Under the pieces are notes generated by a model. The model was given only the letters and a program-made list of their open reading frames with translations, did no database searches and was not told the DNA's origin. The position numbers and the translations under genes are program-made. A stretch of DNA of 64,000 nt from NCBI GenBank assembly GCA_027623235.1, contig JAQBVJ010000028.1, positions 1 to 64,000 on the forward strand, written 5' to 3'. Below are positions 19,273 to 27,848 of this stretch, one piece after another. The stretch's first letter is position 1. The number at the start of each line of letters is the position of its first letter. This DNA is from Planctomycetota bacterium. Lineage in GTDB: Bacteria > Planctomycetota > Planctomycetia > Planctomycetales > Planctomycetaceae.

Positions 19273-21000
19273 ATGGCCAAATCTCCGCTGACACCCGGGA
19301 ACGACGATTCCTGGGAAGACCTCGCCAAAGACCTGTTTGGCATCGAAGTCAACAAAGATGTCGTCGACGAACCGTTTGAAGTGATCGATTCTTCGTCGCT
19401 CGATCCGGAACCCGAAGTCGCTGACGAACCACCGGTCGAAATAAAACTGGTCGCAGAAGCCGCCAGCGATGAACCGGCCCCGGTGGCTCAAGCGGTTTCG
19501 AGATTCGACTTCGAAGATGACGATTCCGACGAGGACGACATCCTCTTTGAGGATGACGACATCCTCTTCGGTGAAGATGATGATGACGATGCTGTGGCTG
19601 TTGTGGCTGAAGAAGAACCGGAACCGGAGTCAGTCTCAAGAGAAGATCTTGAGCCTCTTGCCGACCCTCATGAAACAACATCCGACGATGACGAAGGCGA
19701 TTCCGACGAGAGTGACTCCTACTGGGATCCGCTCGCAGACTGGGACTGGAGTGAGGGCAAGGACCGAGGCCGGAAGTTTGTGCCGAAATCTGAGGCTCGC
19801 AGCACAAGCTCTCCCCGACCCGGCAAAGAAGTCTCTGCAGAAAAAGAACCAGCTCGAAAAGAGCCCGTAAGAGACGAGCCTGCAAGAAAAGAGCCTGCAA
19901 GAAAAGAGCCAGCTGCAAAGCCTGCTCCGGAAACGACACACTCGCGAACCAGCTCGCGCCGACCGACGGCCAAAGAGAACCGACCCGCCGACGACTTTGG
20001 ATTTGGCGTGGACGAAGAAGAAGTCACGGAATTCTTCGACCACAGCGCCTACGAAGCTGACGTGGACGAATCATCGACTGACGATGTCGACGACTTTGGC
20101 GCAGTCGGTGACGAGGTTGTGAAAACCGAAAGTCGGCGACGTGACGACAGTGAGGAAGAAGAAGCTCGCGGCGGATCACGAAGGCCGCGGCGGCGGCGCC
20201 GTCGAAGAGGTGGCCGTCGACCGGAGTCAGAAGAATCCCAGGACGAAAACAAACCGATCGACGAAGAGGAAGACCTCGAAGCGGCCGAGACTCAGGAAGA
20301 ATCCGAATCTGGTGACGAAGAGGAATCTTCGGAACGCCGGCCTCGCCGCCGAAGAAGACGCCGTGGCCGTCGCCCTGAAGCCGCGGAGCGGGACGACGAA
20401 GACGAACCCACTGCTCAGGATGACGAGGAAGATGACGCCGAAGAGTCCGATGACGAAGAGAGCACAGAGGAAGAAGCGGCCAGTGAAGAATCCCGTCGCC
20501 CGCGTCGTCGCCGTCGAGGTCGACGCCGTCGGCCCCGAGTTGAAGCCGAAGACGAAACTGAAAACGAAAACGAAGAAGTGTCGGATGCCCTGGCGGAATC
20601 TGACGCCGACGAGGACTCGGACGACGACGAGGAAGAAGAAAAGCCACAGGGAAGTCGTCACGGTCGGTCCCGCCAAGGTCGGCGCGGTCGTGGCAGAGGC
20701 CGACCCTCCGAAGAGACAAACGACGTTCAGGATCAGGACGACGACGCGGATTTCGATGATGAAGATGACGACGACGAGGAAGAAGAACTCGTCGCCCATT
20801 CTGCCGATCGGTTTGGCGACGTGCCGACCTGGGAAGACGCGATCGCGACCATGCTGAAAAGCGGTGGCGGATCTGGTGGTGGTGGTGGTGGTGGTGGTCG
20901 ATCAGGCGGAGGCGGCAGCCGCTCCGGATCGTCTGGCGATTCGCAGGGGTCAAGACGACCGCGTCGCAGTCGGCGTTCGGGAGGCCGCGATCGAGACTGA
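19273..21000 (+). CDS. Intrinsically disordered acidic / Arg-rich (RGG-like) protein
   Basis: This 575-aa protein is of extreme composition and has no recognised enzymatic domain. The N-terminus has a short possibly ordered motif (DDSWEDLAKDLFGIEV). Long Asp/Glu runs follow, then a RKEPARKEPVRDEPARKEP repeat, then four to five alternations of acidic blocks with RRPRRRRRR-type basic blocks. Near the C-terminus is a second ordered-looking motif, VPTWEDAIATMLKSG, followed by a polyglycine run and an Arg/Ser/Gly tail. The pattern resembles RNA-binding scaffolds such as the disordered tail of RNase E, but no catalytic domain is attached. A role in RNA or ribosome binding or condensate formation is inference. 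The ATG at 19273 is chosen over an upstream TTG that would add a low-complexity leader. A strong terminator follows. Confidence 0.75.
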   Translation: MAKSPLTPGNDDSWEDLAKDLFGIEVNKDVVDEPFEVIDSSSLDPEPEVADEPPVEIKLVAEAASDEPAPVAQAVSRFDFEDDDSDEDDILFEDDDILFGEDDDDDAVAVVAEEEPEPESVSREDLEPLADPHETTSDDDEGDSDESDSYWDPLADWDWSEGKDRGRKFVPKSEARSTSSPRPGKEVSAEKEPARKEPVRDEPARKEPARKEPAAKPAPETTHSRTSSRRPTAKENRPADDFGFGVDEEEVTEFFDHSAYEADVDESSTDDVDDFGAVGDEVVKTESRRRDDSEEEEARGGSRRPRRRRRRRGGRRPESEESQDENKPIDEEEDLEAAETQEESESGDEEESSERRPRRRRRRRGRRPEAAERDDEDEPTAQDDEEDDAEESDDEESTEEEAASEESRRPRRRRRGRRRRPRVEAEDETENENEEVSDALAESDADEDSDDDEEEEKPQGSRHGRSRQGRRGRGRGRPSEETNDVQDQDDDADFDDEDDDDEEEELVAHSADRFGDVPTWEDAIATMLKSGGGSGGGGGGGGRSGGGGSRSGSSGDSQGSRRPRRSRRSGGRDRD

Positions 21001-21031
21001 CTCCAGTTCTTGATGCAGACATTCGACGATT

Positions 21032-21061
21032 AAGGCCCGGCTGACCTTCAGCCGGGCCTTT
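21032..21061 (+). terminator. Terminator-type hairpin after the disordered protein gene
   Basis: A perfect 13-bp inverted repeat (21032-21044 with 21048-21060) has a CCT loop. Only two to three T follow, so it may act as an intrinsic terminator of moderate strength. It lies 31 bases after the stop codon. Confidence 0.75.
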
Positions 21062-21130
21062 GAATTTGGCGACCGGAAATCGCTGATAGGCGAAAACCGC
21101 GTGCGAGCACTCGATTGGCAAAGGGAGAAC

Positions 21131-21688
21131 ATGGCTGAGCCGTCTCAAATGATCGAGCTGCTCCGCAGTCGTCGCACGATTCACAACTTCACGGCTGAGG
21201 TTCCCCCGATTCAACTCATCGAGGAAGCGGTGGAGGCGGCAAGGTGGGCTCCGAACCACCATCACACCGAGCCCTGGCATTTCTTTCTGCTCGGCCCGAA
21301 TGCGATTTCCAGAATCGTGAACCTGAACGCGTCGCTTGTGGCGGCGAAAAAAGGAGAGGAAGCGGGCGAAGCCAAACGCAAACGCTGGAGCGAGGTTCCC
21401 GGCTGGCTGGTCGTTACGTGCGACCGCTCGGACGATGCCCTCCGGCAGGAGGAAGACTATGCCGCCTGCTGCTGTGCCGTGCAGAATTTATCGCTGGCAC
21501 TGTGGGCTCACGGAGTCGGCGTCAAATGGACCACTGGAGATGTGACGCGGCACCCGGAGCTGTTTCAACTTCTGGGAGTCGACGCGAACCGCCATCGCTC
21601 GGTCGGAATTCTCTGGTACGGCTACCCGGCTGAAGTCCCCGTTCAGAAAAGAAAACCAGTCGATGAAATTCTCACGGCCGTGGATTAG
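21131..21688 (+). CDS. Nitroreductase-family flavoprotein
   Basis: This 185-aa protein is the usual size for compact YdjA/TdsD-type nitroreductases, which are FMN-dependent NAD(P)H oxidoreductases acting on quinones or nitro compounds. The FMN-binding N-terminal signature is visible (LLRSRRTIHNF, then AARWAPNHHHTEPWHF). The C-terminal glycine region is GILWYGYPAE. The middle holds a CCCAVQNLSLALWAHGVGVKW segment typical of the dimer interface. The ATG at 21131 is preceded by AGGGAG, which favours it over a GTG 30 bases upstream. The substrate cannot be told from sequence. Confidence 0.88.
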   Translation: MAEPSQMIELLRSRRTIHNFTAEVPPIQLIEEAVEAARWAPNHHHTEPWHFFLLGPNAISRIVNLNASLVAAKKGEEAGEAKRKRWSEVPGWLVVTCDRSDDALRQEEDYAACCCAVQNLSLALWAHGVGVKWTTGDVTRHPELFQLLGVDANRHRSVGILWYGYPAEVPVQKRKPVDEILTAVD

Positions 21689-21691
21689 CAG

Positions 21692-21892
21692 CCCGTTGAA
21701 AAACTGAAGTGGCACGACCTTCAAGGCCGTGCCTCATTCAGAGTTCCGCATGGGCAGGATGCCAATACAGTTCGGCACGGCCTCTGCGTCGGTCGTTTAA
21801 CGACTCTGTGTCATCAAACTGCGTATCGCATCGTCAGCCAGGAATCGTGCCCAACACTATTGGCAGGATGCCCAGGCCACTTTTTCAAAGGG
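21692..21892. repeat. Intergenic element with imperfect inverted ends and internal hairpin (MITE-like)
   Basis: The 332-base gap between the nitroreductase and the coiled-coil gene holds a segment whose ends are imperfect inverted copies (CCCGTTGAAAAAC at 21692 and the complement of CCCTTTGAAAAAG ending at 21892). Inside, 21711-21733 forms a hairpin (GGCACG...CGTGCC). Similar ends (CCGTTGAAAAAG) occur at about 55071 and (CTGCTGAAAAAGTCC) at about 57723. I see no gene in this gap. Confidence 0.45.
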
Positions 21893-22020
21893 ATGCTCAT
21901 CTGCAGAAAAATCTTCCGAAGCGGTGAAATATTCCCGCATTCCCCACGACCACACAGGCGGACAAATGGCGATCCGGTCGTCGCCGTTCCTCGCAACCTG
22001 TTACTCGGTGGAGATTTACG

Positions 22021-22842
22021 ATGAGCCTCAAAGTTCTCAAGTATGGCGGAGTTTCCCTGTTCAGCCTCATTCTGGTGGGCAGCCTGATCTTCGGGACGGA
22101 CCTTTTCAGCTATGTCAGCACGTCCGCCGGCAATGTTCGCGAGTCGGTTCGCGACTCGGTGCCGATCGAATTTGAGCTGCAGCGGGCACGGGACATCATT
22201 GATGAAATCCTGCCGGAAATTCATGCCAGCGTTCGCGTGATCGCTCAGGATGAGATCGAAATCGCGGCCCTCGAAAAGGACCTCGATGAGTCGCAGGACC
22301 AGCTCACAAAGGATCGTCGAGCACTCGCCATTCTGCGTGACAAGATGAACGTCGAAACGGTTTCGTACCAGGTGGGGACTCGGAATGTCAGCCGGGCTCA
22401 ACTGGCGGAATCCGTCAGCCACCGGTTTGACCGGCTCAAGGATGCCGAACTGGTTGTCGCCAGCAAGGAGCGCCTGCTGGACACGCGGCGTGCTTCGCTG
22501 AATGCGGCCGTGCAGCTGCTCGACAAAGCCCGCAACCGCAAGATGCAGCTCGAACAGAAAGTCGAAGCGCTCGTCGCTCAGCATCGACTCGTCCAGGCCT
22601 CGTCCGTGGGCTCGCGAGTTCACGTCAACGACACGAAACTGGCGAAGGCCGACCAGTTGCTCACCGACATTCAGAAGCGACTGATGGTTGCCGAACGCGT
22701 GCTGGAGCACGAGCAGACGGAGATCATCCTTGGTGAGAGCGAGATTCTCGACGAAGCCGGCATGCTGGCGGACATTGACGCTCACCTGGGCGAGGCCTCT
22801 TCAAAGTCGGTCGCTCAGAAGGTCACCGTTTCTGCGGAGTAA
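22021..22842 (+). CDS. Membrane-anchored coiled-coil protein
   Basis: This 273-aa protein has one N-terminal transmembrane helix (about residues 9-29, SLFSLILVGSLIFGTDLF) followed by a long charged heptad-rich coiled coil (about residues 50-230). The hydrophobic-then-helical layout recalls PspA/IM30-like or LemA-like envelope proteins. I do not recognise a named family with certainty, although similar proteins are common in planctomycetes. It is the first gene of a co-directional cluster that ends with a kinase, a membrane protein and an ECF sigma factor, so an envelope-stress role is plausible by association. Confidence 0.7.
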   Translation: MSLKVLKYGGVSLFSLILVGSLIFGTDLFSYVSTSAGNVRESVRDSVPIEFELQRARDIIDEILPEIHASVRVIAQDEIEIAALEKDLDESQDQLTKDRRALAILRDKMNVETVSYQVGTRNVSRAQLAESVSHRFDRLKDAELVVASKERLLDTRRASLNAAVQLLDKARNRKMQLEQKVEALVAQHRLVQASSVGSRVHVNDTKLAKADQLLTDIQKRLMVAERVLEHEQTEIILGESEILDEAGMLADIDAHLGEASSKSVAQKVTVSAE

Positions 22843-23017
22843 GACTGAGCTGGCTCACGCCGCCAGGTGAGGCATCCTTTTGCCACATTCGACGATGAAA
22901 CCGCGTTATCTGACACCGTCGACGTGACCGGTGAGTCACAATTCAAAAGAGCACCCGACAACCTGCGCTCTATTGTCGGACGCCAGTGTGAGTCTGACAA
23001 ACCAAAGGACATCCGAA

Positions 23018-23260
23018 ATGAAAGACCGAATTGGACCATGGTTGGCAGCGATCTTCTGTGCCGTGCTCGCTCTGATTGTGACAATTGCCAACCTCTGGGG
23101 CTTACGAAATGGTGGCTCGGACGGGTCGGCCAACTCAGTGTTCATGATGTTCATGCCGATGTGTTTCATCTTTGTCGGAGGATACCTGTCGAAACTCCGC
23201 GGGGATAATTTAGAGCTTCGTCACCGCCTCGATGCCGTCAGTCCCCCAAACGCTGGATGA
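23018..23260 (+). CDS. Small two-helix membrane protein
   Basis: This 80-aa protein has two hydrophobic helices (about residues 8-27 and 38-55) and a short polar tail. The ATG at 23018 is preceded by AAAGGA at good spacing. The frame is open further upstream but that part is polar and lacks a ribosome-binding site. I know no family. It sits in the signalling cluster between the coiled-coil and FHA-like genes. Confidence 0.6.
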   Translation: MKDRIGPWLAAIFCAVLALIVTIANLWGLRNGGSDGSANSVFMMFMPMCFIFVGGYLSKLRGDNLELRHRLDAVSPPNAG

Positions 23261-23448
23261 TACATCGGGTCCTGCTTCCAGAAGGTCCATTCGATTTGTT
23301 GATGCGACGAGTTCACCTCATCGGATAACACAACAATGCACCGGAGTTTCCATCCGGGCCAAGATTGACATCGATGTCACTGGCGGCAACCCGGTAATTT
23401 CAGTCATTAACATGGCTCGTCTGCCGGAACGCTTACGAGGATTCTGCT

Positions 23449-25071
23449 GTGTTCAATCTTCCGCTACGACAGGCCGAAACGGCTCTTCGCGAGGGACGAC
23501 TCAACGAGGCGTTTCAGCTCGCGACGCGACCGGACGTGCGCGAGCACCGCGACGGCCAGCGGTTGATCACACGCCTGTCGGAAGAGTTTCTTTCGCGGGG
23601 ACGCGGGCATCTCGAAGCGGGTCGGCTGAGCGAAGCCCGCAACGACTGCGACAACGCTCGCAGGCTGAGCGGCAACCTGGATTCAATCGGCGAGCTGGCC
23701 TCACTAATTACCGAAGCCGAGCGAACTCGACTTCGCAGCACTCAACAGAAGGAGCAGTTGATCAATGCCGCGCGGATCGAGCTCGATCGAGGCGAGTGTT
23801 CGCTGGGCGGGCAGATCATCGCGAAGCTGCCGGAGGACGATTCGAGTGCCGGGCTCATCGCCGACACGATCGAAATCCGACGCGACCAGATCGAGCGAGC
23901 GGCCGAGCGGGCTCGAGCAGCCATCGAGTCCGGGCCGCTTGCGGAGTCGGTCAATGCGGTTGCAGATTTACGTCGGCTCAGCACGAAGCATCGCGAGCTG
24001 CCGCGGCTTGTCGATCAACTGACTAAGTCGGCAGAGACGGAAGTTCGGGCAGAGCTCGCAGCCGGGCGGCTTGACCGGGCCGAGTGGCTGTTGACTCGGC
24101 TGGGTGAGTTCCTCGACGAGAGTGCGGAACTGGCTGCACTTGCTCCCGTGCCGGACCAGGCAAAGCGAATTGCAAAGCTGCTGGTAACGGCGAGCTACTC
24201 GGAAGCGACCGTCGAACTGCGGCGACTGAGCGGGATTCTTGGTGAGGCGAAGTGGCTCGATGAGGTCCTTGCGAAAGTCGAACAGGCCGCGACGCGGCAT
24301 CAGGAACTTCAGTCGACACCGTTTCGCCTTGCGGGGAACCGGCAAAATTCGGGACCGCGACTTATGACTCCCGCAAGAATCAATCAGGCACGACACCGGG
24401 AGGGCGAGGCTCCCGCCGAGCCGTACGCTGGTTACGCGATCGCGGCCCGGCAGGAGCCTCGCCCTCCCGTTCACGCAGACAGCATTCCGGCGGACTCCGG
24501 TCAACAGGCCTGGCTGTTGCAGGTTGACGGGGCGGGCAGCACTCTGCTTGTGACTTCGCCGCGAGTGATTTTCGGCTCGCGAAGAGTCGACATTCCTCTG
24601 CGAGGTTTCACCGCTGCCGCTCCGGTGACGATCGAACGGTCCGGCGGGGATTACCTGATCGATTCTTACGAACCCGTTGACCCCGGCGGCCGACCGACTG
24701 GGCGAAGACTGTTGGGGACGGACGAGTCGCTGAACTTCGGCCGCCGCTGTCGCGTGCGTTTCCGCGTGCCGAATCCAGCGTCGACATCGGCCGTGCTGGA
24801 GTTGAACGGGCCGCAGCTTTCGCGGCAGGACGTGCGGCGAATTGTTCTGCTGGATGACGCACTGATCGCTGGCCCGGCCAGGACATCTCACGTTGTGGCA
24901 TCGTCCGTGGAAACGCCGTGCGTCGTGTTTCATCAGGACGGTGAGTTCTTCATCCGCCGCGGCATCGCGTCTGAACGAGGCCAGCGCGAGGTCGCTCAAC
25001 CAATACTGCCTGGCGAGTCAATCACGATTGCCGGAGCGCGATTTGCTCTCAACCCGATCACCACGCTTTAG
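23449..25071 (+). CDS. Helical-repeat protein with C-terminal FHA-like region
   Basis: This 540-aa protein starts at a GTG preceded by GAGGATT. Residues 1-290 are Ala/Leu/Arg/Glu-rich helical repeats resembling TPR or coiled-coil domains. Residues ~300-345 are a low-complexity linker that coincides with a palindromic DNA element (24397-24469). Residues ~350-540 are all-beta and look FHA-like, possibly as two halves (RVIFGSRRVDIPL...PVTIERSGGDYLI and ALIAGPARTSHVV...FFIRRG), but the canonical Ser/His phosphothreonine-binding residues are not clear. It is immediately upstream (31 bases) of a Ser/Thr kinase, the expected partner of an FHA protein, so a phospho-dependent adaptor role is likely but inferred. 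Confidence 0.75.
   Translation: MFNLPLRQAETALREGRLNEAFQLATRPDVREHRDGQRLITRLSEEFLSRGRGHLEAGRLSEARNDCDNARRLSGNLDSIGELASLITEAERTRLRSTQQKEQLINAARIELDRGECSLGGQIIAKLPEDDSSAGLIADTIEIRRDQIERAAERARAAIESGPLAESVNAVADLRRLSTKHRELPRLVDQLTKSAETEVRAELAAGRLDRAEWLLTRLGEFLDESAELAALAPVPDQAKRIAKLLVTASYSEATVELRRLSGILGEAKWLDEVLAKVEQAATRHQELQSTPFRLAGNRQNSGPRLMTPARINQARHREGEAPAEPYAGYAIAARQEPRPPVHADSIPADSGQQAWLLQVDGAGSTLLVTSPRVIFGSRRVDIPLRGFTAAAPVTIERSGGDYLIDSYEPVDPGGRPTGRRLLGTDESLNFGRRCRVRFRVPNPASTSAVLELNGPQLSRQDVRRIVLLDDALIAGPARTSHVVASSVETPCVVFHQDGEFFIRRGIASERGQREVAQPILPGESITIAGARFALNPITTL
24397..24469. repeat. REP-like palindrome inside a coding sequence
   Basis: Arms 24397-24422 and 24444-24469 match as inverted repeats at 24 of 26 positions, with a 21-base spacer. 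The element encodes REGEAPAEP on entry and RQEPRPPV on exit, and keeps the frame of the FHA-like gene. From memory, REGEAPAEP-type peptides recur in predicted planctomycete proteins, which would fit a dispersed element. Confidence 0.8.
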
Positions 25072-25102
25072 ACGCAAAACTTCAGGACAGGTCGGAAATA
25101 TT

Positions 25103-27847
25103 ATGCCTTCTTATCGATATGACCACGGTGAGCGTCCTCTCGAGGGTTACACGATTGAGCATGCGCTCGGTCGTGGCGGATTTGGCGAGGTCTATTACGC
25201 ACTCAGCGATTCCGGCCGTCAGGTCGCGCTGAAGGCTGTGCAGAATTATGAGGACATTGAACTGCGCGGCATCAGCCACTGCATGAACCTGAAGTCGCCT
25301 CACCTGGTTTCGATCTTCGACGTCCGCCACAACGATCGCGGCGACGCGTTCGTCATTATGGAATATGTCGCCGGCCCCTCGCTGCGTGAGCTGCTCGACG
25401 AATCACCGGAGGGGCTGGGTGTAGAAAAGGCTGCGTGGTTCGTGCGTGAAATGGCCAAAGGGCTCGCGCTGCTGCACGACGCGGGAGTCGTCCATCGCGA
25501 CCTGAAACCGCACAACGTTTTTGTTGAGGACGGCTACGTCAAAGTCGGCGACTACAGCCTCAGCAAAATCATGTCGGCCAGCCATCGCAGCGGGCACACG
25601 ATGACGGTCGGCTCAGTCCACTACATGGCCCCGGAAATCAGCCTCGGGCGTTACGACAAGACCGTCGACATCTACGCCCTCGGCGTGATGCTTTACGAGA
25701 TGCTCACCGGTCGCCCGCCTTTCGTCGGAGAGACGATGGGCGAAGTTCTGATGAAGCACATGGCTGGCGATGTCGACGTGTCCGGAATCGAAGAACCATT
25801 TGCTTCGGTCGTGCTCAAGGCGATGGCACACGCTCCCGAAGACCGCTACCAGTCGGTCGACGAAATGGTCGAGGCGCTGTTCGGCGTCGAGCACATTTCC
25901 AACAGCGTCAGCGGTTTCAATCCGCAGAGCCTCACTGTTCTGGCTGGCCGCGCCGCACAGATGGCTCACGATCGAGCAGCCGGAGCATCGCACGGGGCGG
26001 AACGTCCGAAAGTGGATCGGTATTCACCTCAGCCGGCGAGACCGGCGGCGGCGATGAGCGAACCCGCGACGTCCACGCATTTCTTTCTGCACTTTCTCGA
26101 AGTGTTTTACCACGCTCTCTTCATCAAGACTTATCCGCGCACCGTTTTCGACCGGAAGATCGAAGACGTCATTCCTTTTCACTTTCGGGCGGTGTTGTCG
26201 ATCGGGGTCGGCATCACTGGAGTCCTGACCGTTTCACTGATCACCCGGAATGCGAATCACGTCGCATACTTCGTTTTCATGACGCTTTCGATGGTCGGGA
26301 TCACCACACTGGTTTCCAAATTCATCACGCGACGTTTGCCCGATGCACCGGCCTGGTTTCACCGGATCGCCTATCTCCCGTTGATGGGAATTGCCGCGCT
26401 GGTGGTCAACGAAAATGCCGGCCACATCCGCGGCAACGATGAGTTCTCGTGGGCGGTTCTGTTTCCGCTGATGTTGATGGACTGGCGATGGCTGACTTCT
26501 CCCGTACGGCCCGGCCGAGTCATGCTGCTGCCGACTGTCTTTGCCGGAGCCGTCGCGGGAGTTGCCGGGGTGACGTTGACGGGAGACGAGTTCCCGATCG
26601 CTGGTGCTGTCTGTGCCGTAGCGGCTCTGATGGTTCAGGTGCTGTGCCCGTTCGACCCGAAAGCCTCTGAGGAACTCGCAGCGACCTCTGACTGGATCGA
26701 CACATTGAATTCCGTGTTCGTTGCACGACGGGAGGAGGTGCAGCGTCGCCGTCGGGCTTCGACGAAGCTGGCGGAACGGCTCAGGAGAAGGCCGGTCCGC
26801 TCTGAACAGCCAGCGGGCGTTGCTCCTTCAGTAGACGCTGCGGACCTGCTGGCTGGTTCGTCGAGTATCACGCTTGAAACTCCAGCTGGTTCAAGTGCCT
26901 CTGCCAGCGCAGAGACGATCGGCCTGTCGGGTGCTCGCATTGAGTCTGCTGAGTCTGCATACGACAGCCGCGACGGCAGTGAACCGAGTTCTCGGCTCAC
27001 CGCGCTGGCCCTGGCGATGCTGCCGTTCTGCAGCGTCGGTGTGCTGCCGTTTTTCGGACTACACCGGTTTTATGTCGGGAAGAAAGTCACAGGCGTCTTG
27101 TGGCTGCTGACGCTCGGAATCTGCGGAATCGGGCAATTGATCGACGCACTGATGATCGCGCTGGGCGGGTTCAAGGATCCCCAGGGACGTCACCTGGTCA
27201 CACCGCTTGCTGCGGGAACCGGCGATCAGAAAGTCAATCCGCTTTCGACGCTGCCTTCTCCGGAGTCGCTGATCCACACCGGCATGAATCTGCTGGGCGG
27301 GCTGCTTCTGGCCTTTGTCATCCCGATGGGATTTCTGCTGGCTCTTGATTTGCCCGCGATGATCGACGCAGATGTTTTTCGAGAGATTGGCCTGGACCCC
27401 AGAAACTTCAAATCGTTCTTTGACGATACTCGCTGGACCGGTCATCTCTGGAACATGATCGCGACCGCCCTGTGTGTGCTTGGTCTGACATCGCTGACGC
27501 TGATCGCATTGGCTCGGCGACATTGTGGCTTCATTCACCTGTTTCGCGTTCCGCTCGCCGGAGCCGCCTTGATGGGAGCCTTCGCCGTTGTGATGGAAAC
27601 GACCTGGGGATTCCGGTGGCAGGAATTCGGCACCGCAATCAACGACGGGCAATTCGGTCGGATTCTCAGTCTGGTTTTTCACGAGAACATGTTCCCGGCA
27701 ATGGTGTTTGGGCCGGTTCTGATTTCGGTGGGACTCGTGGTTCTCTCCTGGCCGCCGCGGTTTCGAAACCTGGTGGCAACGTCAGGACCGTACCGACCGA
27801 TTCCTCAAGTGGCCGGGCAGACTCCGGCCGAACAGGAAGTGAGCTGA
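25103..27847 (+). CDS. Ser/Thr protein kinase fused to a polytopic membrane region with a TM2 domain
   Basis: The protein has 914 aa. The kinase domain (residues ~15-275) has the Gly loop LGRGGFGEV, the Lys in VALKAV and the catalytic HRDLKPHN near residue 131. The DFG site reads GDYSLS, i.e. Asp kept and Phe-Gly changed to Tyr-Ser. A hydrophobic region with about seven helices follows (~360-520). After a Ser/Ala linker comes a TM2 domain (~633-695, with FFGLHRFYVGKKVTGVLWLL) and four more helices. The kinase should face the cytoplasm. The ATG at 25103 is chosen because the alternative frame upstream overlaps the previous gene and is not kinase-like. The next gene starts one base after the stop, so the two are probably translationally coupled. 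Confidence 0.88.
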   Translation: MPSYRYDHGERPLEGYTIEHALGRGGFGEVYYALSDSGRQVALKAVQNYEDIELRGISHCMNLKSPHLVSIFDVRHNDRGDAFVIMEYVAGPSLRELLDESPEGLGVEKAAWFVREMAKGLALLHDAGVVHRDLKPHNVFVEDGYVKVGDYSLSKIMSASHRSGHTMTVGSVHYMAPEISLGRYDKTVDIYALGVMLYEMLTGRPPFVGETMGEVLMKHMAGDVDVSGIEEPFASVVLKAMAHAPEDRYQSVDEMVEALFGVEHISNSVSGFNPQSLTVLAGRAAQMAHDRAAGASHGAERPKVDRYSPQPARPAAAMSEPATSTHFFLHFLEVFYHALFIKTYPRTVFDRKIEDVIPFHFRAVLSIGVGITGVLTVSLITRNANHVAYFVFMTLSMVGITTLVSKFITRRLPDAPAWFHRIAYLPLMGIAALVVNENAGHIRGNDEFSWAVLFPLMLMDWRWLTSPVRPGRVMLLPTVFAGAVAGVAGVTLTGDEFPIAGAVCAVAALMVQVLCPFDPKASEELAATSDWIDTLNSVFVARREEVQRRRRASTKLAERLRRRPVRSEQPAGVAPSVDAADLLAGSSSITLETPAGSSASASAETIGLSGARIESAESAYDSRDGSEPSSRLTALALAMLPFCSVGVLPFFGLHRFYVGKKVTGVLWLLTLGICGIGQLIDALMIALGGFKDPQGRHLVTPLAAGTGDQKVNPLSTLPSPESLIHTGMNLLGGLLLAFVIPMGFLLALDLPAMIDADVFREIGLDPRNFKSFFDDTRWTGHLWNMIATALCVLGLTSLTLIALARRHCGFIHLFRVPLAGAALMGAFAVVMETTWGFRWQEFGTAINDGQFGRILSLVFHENMFPAMVFGPVLISVGLVVLSWPPRFRNLVATSGPYRPIPQVAGQTPAEQEVS

Positions 27848-27848
27848 C

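Noticed and set aside
17123-19294. A 723-codon open frame antisense to the hydrolase gene
   Set aside because: It is a shadow frame of GC-rich coding DNA; its translation has no domain and the plus strand encodes a clear signal peptide and GxSxG hydrolase.
20024-21280. Antisense frame of 418 codons across the disordered protein gene
   Set aside because: His/Arg/Leu-rich shadow of Asp/Glu/Arg codons; the plus-strand frame begins with a good ATG and ends at a terminator.
23261-23448. Possible extra small gene between the small membrane protein and the FHA-like gene
   Set aside because: An open frame exists but lacks a ribosome-binding site and its translation is not protein-like; I regard it as leader DNA.
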